In this document: one piece after another, positions 22,701 through 33,510 of the stretch | How the letters are laid out: the number at the start of each line of letters is the position of its first letter | Position numbering within the stretch: the stretch's first letter is position 1 | Origin: Effrenium voratum | Lineage: Eukaryota > Sar > Dinophyceae > Suessiales > Symbiodiniaceae | Assembly (NCBI GenBank): GCA_963377175.1 | Contig: CAUJNA010001247.1 | Location: 587,606-651,605 of the forward strand | Length of the DNA stretch: 64,000 nucleotides | Reading direction: 5' to 3' | Notes under the pieces: generated by a model | Seen by the model: the letters and a program-made list of their open reading frames with translations, nothing else | Databases searched by the model: none | What the model was told of the DNA's origin: nothing | Position numbers and translations under genes: made by a program

Positions 22701-24978
22701 AGAGTGATGACAAGTGCTGAAAAAGGTTTCAGGGAAGCCCCAAAGAGATATTTTCAGAAGGTGTTCTCCGGCTCCTGCACAGTTTCCTGACAGCTGTTCC
22801 GCTTGTATTCTTGGCTTTCATATTTACACCTAAAGCTGATCAAGTTTCGCACCTTTATAACAATCATACACACTAGTGTGTAAACTCACCGCAGATGCTA
22901 GATGAATACACAACCAAGCTGAGCTACAAGAATGTAAAATGTTACCCAACGTTAGTCCAGTAGTTTGAGCGTCCGCGCCAGTCTTGTGGCACGTGTCCAG
23001 CTCTGGGTCTGAGCGTTTCGTTTTCTCGCGCTGAGAAGACGAGTTTCATCGTTGCCTCAAGGACCCAATTGTGTGCGGAATCAGATTTGTTTGTTGGACT
23101 CGGACATTTGTTTGGAGGTTCAAAATGGGGGGGGGGGGGGGTTCGGAGACCAGTGTGAACTTGGAGGGTTAGCATTCTTCTGTTCACTTGACTTAGCTCC
23201 TTTTCAACCTGACGCCGCTATTTTGGTGTCTCCCAAGCCATTTTATATAGGAGCTATGAAACTGAATCTGAGAATATCATTTTCTGTGTTCTCCATGGGC
23301 CAAGGTGGGCCGTGTCTTAGGCGCAGCCGCACCCGGCGAAAAGTGCGGGAGAAAGGCTTCGGCCCGGGATCTCAATGCAGCTCGAGTTTCAGTCAGACAT
23401 CAGGATTCCCATGCTTTTCTTTGGTGGCTATTGGCCTGCGCAACAAGTTTTTCCACTTTTGATTGGTGGGGAAAGCACAAGCTTTCCCAACAAGTTAAAG
23501 GCCAAAAGTCCAACCACATGAACAACCAAGTTTCCCTGAGGGTCCTCAACGCGATTGTGGCGAGTAATTCCCAGCTTACAGCAACACTTTGGTGAGCATG
23601 CCCAGTGCGATCCCCTTGTCTACAGCATTTTTGCTTTTACTGGCGGCACCAACTTTTGTTTTTGTATTCAGGATAAAACCATTGAACCACATGCCGCAGC
23701 CACAGTCACACACACACACACATATGTATATGTAAAAATTATATCTACACACACACACACTTTCCTGGATTCGCTGATGTTGCACCTCCCGATGAGCCCC
23801 GCTCAGAAGTACGCTGGTGAGTGAAGTCAACCATTTTGGGTTGACTTTTGGATTTGTATCAGTTTTTGTTCCTTCGTCGCCTGTCCAACGGTCTGGCTGT
23901 TCCGAACCGCTCGGCCAAGAAGCTCAGTCATCATCTTATGCATGAGCAAGTGCCGCCAACCCGGAATGAACCAAACTGGCTGGAGCATCCTGCAGCACTT
24001 TCGGCCCATTGCCATCTCAATGTTTCTGTTTTCTCTTTTGCCGCCCGGAAGCCATCAAACACTGCCTGCAGGTTAGTGCGGGGATGGGGGTGGGAGGGCA
24101 TCCGGATCACTTGTGTGGGCGGATCACTTGTGAGGGGCACACCCCATACCGCTAGGTTGATTAATCCGGGGTCAAAATTGCCACTTGCAAAGTATTACAT
24201 CACGCCTGTTTGGCACTGCAAAAGCAAGGCAGCAAGGTACCAGAGGTACCACATCTTGAGTCGTCTGACAACCTTGTTCTGGTGGGAATTTTAGTCTCAG
24301 CCTCAAAGAGTTCTCTCTAAATGGACTAGGGGAGGGTGGTCCTTGTGCCTGAAAAAGCATTGAGATGAATGGATTTAGGGTGCCTTGCAGTGGGCCCGGC
24401 CGTGAGGCTCGGTCAGCAAGCGTCGACCGAACTGGACGTCTGGCTTGGATGCACGGGGCTCGGACGACGCCTCACGAGCCAAGAGTTTCCCCAAAACGTA
24501 TTGAGCCCATTTCCTGCTTGGATTGTTGTGAAGTCTTCCTTCTGCCCCCGGTTTCCCCTTCCGCTTCAAGACATCCCAAAGGGCTATGGGTCACCCTGTT
24601 TCCGGACCCGAACTTCAGAGGCATGAGGCGAGCCAGCTCTCACATGGACCACCCCCCAAAGCACTAAAAAAGATCGGCCTGATTCCGACATTTGGCAACT
24701 TCCGGTAGGCTCTCAATCTCACGCGGGAGTTGAAGGACGGGCGCGTTGGGCAGGTGTGGCGCCTGCGTGGGACACCGCAAGGAACACTTTTTTGGGGATC
24801 CCCCTATTTTGACAGACACCCGTTTGTGCCATGGTGAAAACAGCGTTTTTTCTTGGGGTTGCCTGGAATGCTCGACAACCATGATCAGGATCCTGAGCGA
24901 ACCATGACCCCGGAGCAGTATTTTTGACCAGGCCCGAGCGATTTGGTTGTGTCTTTCTTTGAGGTGCCGTGTTTGGGC

Positions 24979-25050
24979 CGGTTTTGAGGGGAGCCCAAGG
25001 GAAGGCAAACATTTTGTGGGTCCTGCTTTTGGGATACCAACGTGCCTCCT
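24979..25050 (+). repeat. Dispersed repeat copy (diverged)
   Basis: GGTTTTGAGGGGAGCCCAAG followed by GGTCCTGCTTTTGGGATACC. It follows the two-block pattern of the family described at 25268. Confidence 0.35.
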
Positions 25051-25267
25051 TTTCTCAGTACATAACTGTGATCTTTCAAGCTTTTGGGAATCCCCTTTGG
25101 GCCCATTTAGCCACAGAGTTTTCCTTTTTGTACCTGAGTTTTGGGCCTTGATTTGACCCAACAGCGACAATGGTTGAACCACCAGTGTTTCTGATGCCCA
25201 GAGGGTCTGCTTTCAGCATGGGCGTGTCTGTTTTGAGCCCGGCATGCAACCGTACCTTTCTTGGACT

Positions 25268-25341
25268 GGTTAAAGGGAAACCAAAAGGAACGCCCACCCA
25301 TTGTGGGGTACTCCTATTTTGAGACACACCCAAAAGGGTGA
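25268..25341 (+). repeat. Dispersed repeat family, best copy
   Basis: Block 1 is GGTTAAAGGGAAACCAAAAG, and block 2 is CTCCTATTTTGAGACACACC followed by CAAAAGGG, about 25 nt apart. Both blocks recur together at 33030 and 63591 and in weaker form elsewhere, so this looks like a short interspersed element. Confidence 0.55.
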
Positions 25342-26040
25342 CCACATCCTTCTGAAATGGCAGTACTAATAATGTCAACGTGACGATTACTCCTGCTGCA
25401 AGGGGTCAATGGCGAAGCCAGACAGCGGTTTCATTGTGTTGGCCTTTTCCGCAGTTCAGCTGTCCCAGAGCTGTCAGTTCCCTCCGTAGGGAAGCCATCG
25501 ATGATACGAAAGTAAAGAAGGACCTGGTAATCTACTGGTTAGTTGAGATCATTGGGGTGTGCAACTCTGAAGCTCGTTGTTGGAAGAGAGTTCATACCCT
25601 TTCTGAAAGGACCAACGACACTCTTGACTGCACTCATTTGTGTATATTTTCTTCAAGCTGCGAAGTCCACCCTTTAAATCCAAATGGTGCAAAAGGATTC
25701 CTACTTATACCACCATTGGGAAACCTTTGCAAGGGAAGCCATCCTGTTGCCGAACAAAGGTGGCACACAAAAGCAAAGTTGTGCTTGAGCTTTTCCAATG
25801 CGCGAACCCGCACTTTCTTGGTTGGTTTGCCCAGATCTTACTTGTTACTCCGTGGCACAAACAGGGCCTTGAACTTGTTTCATTGTGTCCCCTCCGACCC
25901 CCTGCTCGTGCCGATGTTTTCTTGAGTTCTGTTTGCTTTCCCCCAGGGCTTCATTTTTTATTCTTTTTTTCTCGGTGTGGCCGTTTCGTGGAACTCGCAG
26001 GAGTGGGTTCTGTCCTTGGAGCCGGCCGTGCAGGAGGCCG

Positions 26041-26160
26041 ATGGGTTGTTCCGCGTCCAAGTTGGAGGGCCCTAAGTCCCGTCACTTCGACCGCAAAAAA
26101 CCGGTTCCATGGTTCAGCTGTGTGGAAGGCAACAACGGTCCCTATGCAAACCCTGGTGAA
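26041..26160 (+). other. Candidate first exon with MGCSASK N-terminus
   Basis: ATG at 26041 begins M-G-C-S-A-S-K, a strong myristoylation/palmitoylation signal. It is followed by charged, protein-like sequence (KSRHFDRKKPVPWF) for about 40 codons. No partner exon is recognised, so it may be chance. Confidence 0.2.
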
Positions 26161-27610
26161 AGCTTGCGCTTGGCTGTGGGTCTTTACGCGCGAAAACGGT
26201 TTCCAAAAGGGTTGGTTGGGAGGGAACTTGGGGGATACTCCTTGGGTGCCGCCCACATTTGCATGAGGCACTCCCTTGTCTTTGGATCGCGCTACGATGC
26301 GTTAACTAGTGTAGTGTCCCCCGATATTCCCCCTTTAATCTCTAAGACTGAATATGAACAGAATCTGAACATGTGAAATTTTGGCTGTATTTTAGATGTG
26401 GGGCAAGCTAAAGGCTGGCCATGTTCATCTTGTCGAAAGGCCAACTAGTGAGTTCCCTTAGGCAGCTGATGGGGTTTTTAGGTTGGACAAATATCATCGG
26501 GGAATCCTGTTCTGTTTGTCATTCCTCGTTCTGGATGAGATAGGGGAAATGGAGTTGCTACTGCGTCCTGCACCAATTGGGATGAATGAAGCCCGATTTG
26601 AAACCTGGTGAATCACCACCAAAATCGGGAACCCCGGATGAATAAACCCCTGTTTGCCTCTGATTGGGGAGTGTCCCCTTTTCGTGGGGTTTCCTCGCTT
26701 TTGGAGGGGCCCCCCACCCCCCTATCAATAGGATGGGTGTCTTATTCCGGGGTTCTCATTCTCAGCTGCTGCCGAGCGGCGCGGATGTCCTTTCCCAAGC
26801 TCGGCATCCCTCACCCTCGAGCTGACAGGTGATTGAGATGATTGAGAAGCGGAAGGAGAGAGCCTGGCTGCTGCCCGAGTCCGGGGGAGGTGTGAATCCT
26901 TTGCGCTTGTTCGAAGAAGCGACGTGGCGAAAGGAAATTTAAGAGTCGGAACCACCTCAAGAGCCACCAAGGTTCCTAAACTCATGCTGAAATGGAGAAC
27001 CACAACCGTTTTGGCATCCCTATCAGAGACCCTAGTAGAGATTAAATTTTGCCCCTCCCAGAACCTTGGGATCGCTAAGGGTACACTGTTGGCTCAAAGT
27101 GGGAATATTGCACCCAGTTGGCAGCAGCTTCTGGAAGCACTAGCACCAGCATCTTCTGGAAGCCGCAGCTCACGAGCTAGTGCTAGTGCGAGAGGATCAA
27201 GACACAAGAAAAGTCTGAAGCCATGAAATGAGTCTGAACAACTCTGAAACAATGACTCCTTTTTTTTTTAAATGAAGAGCCCGAAAAAACATGTGGATAT
27301 TCAATGCCCCTTCGTGGGTCAAGTTGTCCCAACCTACGGCCGTTTCCGCTCGCCGAGGATTGTGGGAGGTGCTGTCCGCGATGTTCTTTCCGGAGTGGCC
27401 CCGTGGGAGCCTAGGCGATGCAATCTCATGCAACTTGGTCGTGATAATTATAAACCGGTTCTATTCATAGGGGTGCAAAAGGAGACACCCCCGTATCAAT
27501 CAACCAGGGAGGTTTTTCGTCTTGCAAATGGCAGTTTACGCTAGGTGATTTGACAAGCTTTGTAACTCATGGTACGTGCACAGCACGGATAGTTTTCGGA
27601 ACTCTGCATG

Positions 27611-27770
27611 CACCTATATATGCATGCAGATGCCAAAATACGTAGATACATAGATACATAAAAACATGCACACGCACACAGATAGATAGATAGACAGACA
27701 GACAGATAGACAGATAGTAGATAGCTAGATAGCTAGAATGATGGCTAGGATAGATAAATAGATGCATAGA
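27611..27770. repeat. GATA/GACA/CATA microsatellite
   Basis: Degenerate tetranucleotides (GATA, GACA, TACA) cover about 150 bp, followed directly by the first GGTTC-rich block. Confidence 0.8.
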
Positions 27771-27780
27771 TCAGGGTGAC

Positions 27781-27890
27781 CCCGGTTCGAATAGGTTCGG
27801 TTTCTATGAACCTAACCCTTAGGCTGCTCGGTTCGGTTTTTCTTCGGTTCGGTTCACCGGTTCCGGTTCCTGAAGTCTTGCGGTTCTTGA
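27781..27890. repeat. GGTTCGGTT-rich block, first copy
   Basis: Repeated GGTTCGGTT and GGTTCCGGTT strings, followed by a CAGCAG-rich stretch at 27905-27945. A similar GGTTC block occurs at 29699-29810, again next to a GATA array. Confidence 0.6.
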
Positions 27891-28145
27891 TTGCACAGTC
27901 GTGCCAACAGCTGCAGCAGAAACCGCAGCAGCAGCAGCAGCGCCTGCCATCCTATTCGCCAACTTGGCCACGAAGGCCCGGCACGGCGGGCTGAGGCATG
28001 GGACACGCCATTTGGGCAGTTTTTCCTCAAGCGACAACAACCTTTTCCGGTTACCTGTGCTGCACACATCCCCAAATCTCGTTCGTCAACAAACGTGCCA
28101 ACGTTTGACAAAAGGCGCCTGAAGCAGGTCTGAAGCAATGGATAG

Positions 28146-29600
28146 ATGGATGGATCGGCTTCCACAGATTAAAAACTGCCGTCTGACCAAAAAAGAGTCT
28201 TGATTGAAGCGGATTGCGGGGAGCCGTTCTTGCACACCTGGTTTCTAACCGCCTGCATTACAACAGTGCATGTTAAGTCTGACTCACATACTTGTTCTTT
28301 ATGGCACTTGATAGGCCGCCCCGTTTTTGTTGCCCGTCTGCTCTACAAGCCATTCCATTGCTCTTTACAGCGATTGGTGTGGCAGTAGCCTCCCTACCAG
28401 CCCGAACAGAGTTGGTGGGGGAGGTTGCAAATGGACGCCAGCCCTGTTTCAAGCCTGTTCAGGCCGTTTCAGACCCCCTAATCTGCCCTATTGTCTTGGC
28501 TCGGCTGGGAGAACTGGAAATGAAGAACGAGTTTCCCCGGCATGCTTTTTGGCTTGAATCCTGGCAAATTGCAGATCATTTGAGACCAATTGGAAATATG
28601 GGGGCTTTCGTTTTTGAGCGCGCCTTTTCTGAGTTTGCGTTAAGATAGGGGTGCCCGAACATCATCCCAAAAAAGGGCGCCCAAAAAACCAGACCCTCAT
28701 TTCCCGTGGTTGGTGGATGGCAAGTGCCTGAATCAACAAAAATCACCAGTCGCCAGGGGGTACAACGAGCGAAGCCGATGATTTAGATCCTTTGAACAAG
28801 TTTCTAGAGCCATGCCGCCGAAGAAGTCTGACCCCCTGGCCGCCTTGTCGGATGTGGACGAGCTTGATCTTGCTTCTGGCAACCGGCTTCACCGGGAAGC
28901 ACATGCTTGCGCCATCTATCTCAAGACTCGGAAAGAATATTTCTTCATCGAGGATGGCTGGCACTTTTGCTTGACATGGCTTGAATTATCATCTTCCCAT
29001 CCTGGATCAGGCAGGCGGCTGCCTCTCATCTTGGGAACTGAACCTTTTCAAACACAGAAGGTTGAATTGCCAAGACGGTCCGCCTTAAACATGCAGCGCT
29101 ACCTGCAAGAGCCCTTTCCCTTCTACAAAGATAGTTTGGGACATAAGGTCGAAACCTGGCTAAAGTGAGCTTCTAAAGTGAGCTCGAACGTCAATGATCA
29201 AAATGTTAGCCCTGAACGGGTCTGAAACTGGCCTGAAACAAGGTGCGACTCAGAACGCACCTCCAGCCCCTTGCCCGGCCGCCAATCCTGGCAGAAAACC
29301 CATCAATTCAAGCGCCATGAAAACGGTCTGAAACTCGGGTTGAAATGTACCCTTCATCCAAGGCTTGAGTTGTCTCCAACCCATATTCACATCCGGGGGG
29401 GATGATAGTTCCACGCTCACCAGGGCCACCGCTGGGGAACAAGAGTGAAAAATGTTGGGATTCTGCTACAAGTCAAAAACGCTACCGGAAAGCACAAAAC
29501 TGCGTATTGGGGGAGACCCTGTGAACAAATAACAAAATAATCAAAAGGATTGATGCCCTGGCCAGGCCAACGGGTTCATTTACGTTGTTGGCACGTTGCC
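28146..29600. other. Anonymous host-like DNA with one possible first exon
   Basis: Only the open frame at 28812-29168 stands out. Nothing else in this stretch resembles a gene or known repeat. Confidence 0.4.
28812..29168 (+). other. Possible coding exon, unknown protein
   Basis: The ATG in GCCATGCCG context begins MPPKKSDPLAALSDVDEL, then LHREAHACAIYLKTRKEYFF. The first 55 codons look protein-like, with an acidic helix followed by a mixed strand. The later part to 29168 reads less well, so an intron may begin near 28,970. No family is recognised. Confidence 0.25.
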
Positions 29601-29698
29601 TGGGCCACGCATTTGGGCAAAGCGCCGCGCGGGCGCTAGGTGGGGCGATGCTTCCTGCAAGCTGCAGCAAGCAGCAAGCAGCTGACAGGGCCGTGTGC

Positions 29699-29815
29699 AG
29701 TTCAACCACGGTTCGGTTTCCCACGGTTATCACGGTTCGAGTCCCGTGCCGCGGTTCGGTTCGCGAACGGTTCGGTTCCACGGTTCAGGTTCCGCGGTTC
29801 TCGGATCGATTCAGC
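29699..29815. repeat. GGTTCGGTT-rich block, second copy
   Basis: CGGTTCGG and CGGTTCC strings preceded by a GCAGCAAGCAGCAAGCAGC tract, and followed within 10 nt by a GATA/CATA array. It contains one perfect match to a tRNA B-box (29734-29744) but no cloverleaf. Confidence 0.6.
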
Positions 29816-29825
29816 GGCCATCCTG

Positions 29826-30081
29826 ATAGATGCATAGGTGCATAGATACATGGATACATAGATACATAGATACATAGACAGATAGACAGATAGATGCATA
29901 GATGCATGGATACATGGCTACATGGATACATAGATAGACAGACAGATAGATAGATACATAGGTAGATGATAGATGCACATATATACATGCATACATAATT
30001 GTACACACGTACATACATACATACATAGATACGTACGTACGTACGCACGTACGTACGTACCTACCTACCTACCTACCTACC

Positions 30082-30113
<32 letters not shown>

Positions 30114-30120
30114 CATACAC
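29826..30120. repeat. GATACATA / TACGTACG / CTAC microsatellite cluster
   Basis: Successive tetranucleotide arrays with phase shifts: GATA with ATGCATAG units, GTAC (30025-30060), CTAC (30060-30082) and ATAC (30083-30115). Confidence 0.85.
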
Positions 30121-30772
30121 GCGCACATGCATTTAGGCATGCATGCATACCTGCATACTTGCATACAAGCATGCATACCTGCATACATGCAAGCATGCAT
30201 GTCTTGCCTGGATGCATACTGGCACACACAAATGCATGCATCTACGCATTCACGCATACCCGCATACCTGCATACCTGCAGATGCATCCATGCATATGCG
30301 TGCACGGTGCGGGCTTGCATACATACCTGCATACCTGCTTACCTGCATACCTGTATACCTGCATACATGCATATCTGCATACCTGCGTACATGCAGACAT
30401 GCATACATACCCGCATACCTGCATACCTGCACATGCGTACATGCATATGCATGCACGGTGCGGGCGTGCATGCATATCTGCATACCTGCATACCTGCATA
30501 CCTGCTTATCTGCATACCTGCATACTTGCTTATCTGCATACCTGCATACACATGCACACATGCATATGCATGCACGGTGCGCGCATGCATGCATACCTGC
30601 ATACCTGCTTGTCTGCTTGTCTGCATACCTGCATACATGCAAATCTGCATACCTGCATACATGCAGACATGCAGACATACCTGCTACCTGCATACACCTG
30701 CATACACTTGCACACACACGCATATACCTGCATACATGCATACATGCATACATGCATGCATGCATAGACTAC
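30121..30772. repeat. GCATACCTGCAT repeat with a higher-order anchor
   Basis: Six- to ten-bp units of the type GCATACCTGC fill the block. The anchor string GTGCACGGTGCG or GCATGCACGGTGCG recurs at about 30300, 30456 and 30572, so short units were duplicated in larger blocks. Confidence 0.8.
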
Positions 30773-33450
30773 CAGCGGTCCTGCAACGTACACGTTGACA
30801 TGTGAATTCCATGAAGAGCGTCAGGTCAGATGTCGACATCGCCACCACGATGACCCCCGAGGACATCCAGCAGGCACCGGTTCTCTGCGCCAAGGGGGGC
30901 ATTCCAACATCACGATGTCCGCGTTGTGATGCCACCTCACTTGCTTGAAGTCGACCTTCTGTCCTGTTGGTTTCCCTAATTTGCTCATTTCTGGATCCTT
31001 TGGGCAACTGAGTTCGCAGCCAACCATTCTCCGAGGTGTGGCTCCATCGTTGGAGCCTGGCTGGCGGGTTTCAAGTTCGGGCAGGTAGATATTAAAATAG
31101 AGGATCAAGTCCCAAAAGCACGGAGGGACATAGCAAGCTTGCCAAGGTTAGTGACGGACCGCAGTGGCCAGATTCGGGGTTTCCGTTTGTGCAGGGGCCA
31201 GACTCGGGAAACACTGCAAGCATGCAGCTGGGCAAATTTCTCTCGAGCTCACCATAAAGCTGGCAAACGTGCAGAACCAGCCACCCACCCATGCCTTCAA
31301 CTAGAATGGTGCGTGAACGCTGAGCCAGCTGTTCTCAAAGCTAGGTCACTCTGCGACCTGAATGGCTGCGGATCCATGGGACAGATGTAGACGCTGTTGG
31401 ATTTTCCATTGAACCTCTGCATCCCCCACCCCCCCTTCAGCCTTCCGGCTTTCAACCCAACCATGAGCCAAGCCGTTGCAGCGCCAGATCTTCCCGGACG
31501 CGATCACGGTAGGGGTGAAGCCGCGCTCCTGGTGATGGGTCGGGCTGAGATGTTTTAGCGTTTGTTTTAGTCTTTCCTTGGGATCTCTATGGCATCCTGA
31601 AACAGTTACATCCTTTTCGGCTTTTGGTGGTGCTGTTTGAAGCGAGTTTCCTATGGTGGGGTGATGTAGGAATCGGGAACGCAGCGCAGGATTCCAATGC
31701 AAACTCCAGCAAGGGCCAGGTTTGGGTTTCCCATTCCTTTTCCTTTGCTCACGCCGCCTTTGCTTGGGAGGTTGGTTGACAGGTTAGAAAAGACGCACAC
31801 ACACACACACCCCATCAAAGAAAGTGCTGCCTTTGTCCACAAGTCCCCGTACTGAGTCGGGGAACGTCCGCATGGCCAAAATCGCATGTCCAAATGTTGT
31901 CTGGTGCCGAGTCCATAGACAACCCGTGTGCCCGTTGTTGATATGGCCACCCCGCCAATTTGGATTTTTTGGGTCCCCCGATTTTGACACACCATATTGA
32001 TCCCTCAGCGGCTCACCAGATTCACTTGTCTGCAAGGAAACAGCCAACGTGTTGTTTGGGGTTCAGGATTTCACAGACCTATCCATGTCAGATGGTCGCT
32101 GTGGGCTTTGGGAGATGCTTGTGCACTCAGCCTGAGCAAGCATCGGCCTCCTCTTTCAGTCCAGGCATGGCGTCATCACCGTCAAGCACAAGGCGCATTT
32201 ATCCCTCCAGTTTCGACCCCTTTGCGATAACGACGTGTCCTCCTGGCACTCGCACACCAAGGCCAAATGGCAGAAGGATTTGCTGCAGAAGTTGGCCCCA
32301 CCGTGCCGGATTGTAAATTTTGTTGGGAACTCCCTTGCCCCATTGTGGCTGGCTGTAACTCGAAACCAAGAGAAGACCAATCATTCCGGGGTCCCCAAAA
32401 CTTTGAGACATCCTTTATTGACGGATGCCGATTCTCAAGCACGCTCGCCATTTCCAGGGAGGGACGAAGGAACTGGTCCAACCCACCAATCCAGAAATTC
32501 TAGTGCATACTTTTACATATTGTAGGTGGAGGGAATCCTGCGCCACTTGGGATAGATGAAGCCGTGTAAACAACGGGACAAACCGCCTACCAACTGGTGC
32601 GGGATTTTGTTCATCCACAGTACTTTGGGTAAACTTGAACCTTTGAACCATCCGAATCCTCTTGGCTGGGAACCATCGAAGCAGGGTAAACGCCTTTTGA
32701 GTTGGTTGAACATCAAGTTGGACCCCGACCAGTGTAGCCCTGTTTTCGGAGTCTCCAAAGCTATGTTGTATATTTTGGTCTAAATATGAAGCATAATCTG
32801 AGCCTTTGTGCCGGCCAAGGCTTAAGCGTGCCCATTTATTTGGAAAATGCACCTTGGATGCGAAATGCCCATGTTGGGGCCCAAAGCGAAACTACAAGGG
32901 AGCAGACACTGGTATTTCCAAAACCCTTCACGGACGACATTGGTAGTCAACTGTTAGCTTAAGACCTTCTTTCAGCCATACGTTGTTCACTTTTCATTTC
33001 AACCAAAGCTAAATGAGGCTACCCTTCTTGGGGCCCAAGGGAAACCGCAAGCAAAACTACCCTTTTGGTTTTTCTCTCATTTTGAGACAAACCCAAATGG
33101 TTTGCCATGCCAAGGCCAAAACTTTAAACCGGGCCTTCAGCAGTCGAGGTGATCCCCCCACACCAAACTAGCTTGGGACCCTAAAAGCCATCATTTCTAC
33201 ACGAACCCCCTTGTTGGAGGGAGCGGCAACCCACGTCAATTTGTGTGTGTGTTCCTTTTGGTTTCCCAGCAAAACCAAAATACGAAAAGGAGTAGTGGGT
33301 GGGGCGGGGGGTTGGGGGTTGGATCCTTCGCCAGGGTCATCTCGTGGAGTGCGCCACGCTGCGATCAACGACTGGAGCTGGCCAGGCAGATTGGCCATGT
33401 TGCAAGGGTGTCTTCCAGATTTTAAGACACACCGAATACAAAAACACACG
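30773..33450. other. Anonymous host-like DNA
   Basis: No gene is supported. It holds dispersed-repeat fragments (31960-32000, 32385-32420, 33030-33104) and a short CA run (31797-31811). Confidence 0.4.
33030..33104 (+). repeat. Dispersed repeat copy
   Basis: GGGCCCAAGGGAAACCGCAA with the second block CTCATTTTGAGACAAACCCA, the same two-block order and spacing as at 25268. Confidence 0.5.
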
Positions 33451-33456
33451 CATATA

Positions 33457-33510
33457 GACATATATATATATATATACATGCATATATATATATATGTATA
33501 TGTCTATATT
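33457..33510. repeat. TA-rich microsatellite
   Basis: TATATA runs interrupted by CATGCA and GTATATGTC; partly palindromic. Confidence 0.75.

Larger units (their letters stand above)
22701..27600. other. Anonymous host-like DNA
   Basis: No gene can be supported. It holds a G-run (about 23127-23141), short CA tracts (23705-23760), copies of the dispersed repeat (24793-24830, 24979-25050, 25268-25341) and one candidate first exon at 26041. Open frames here are short and compositionally poor. Confidence 0.5.

Noticed and set aside
29734..29744. tRNA gene or tRNA-derived SINE (perfect B-box GGTTCGAGTCC)
   Set aside because: No A-box at a proper distance and no cloverleaf; the match lies in a GGTTC-rich repeat where it is expected by chance. 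A similar GAGTTCGATTC at 47109 also lacks a cloverleaf.
29826..30772. CRISPR-like array
   Set aside because: The repeats are short, degenerate and contiguous without unique spacers of even length; these are eukaryotic microsatellites.
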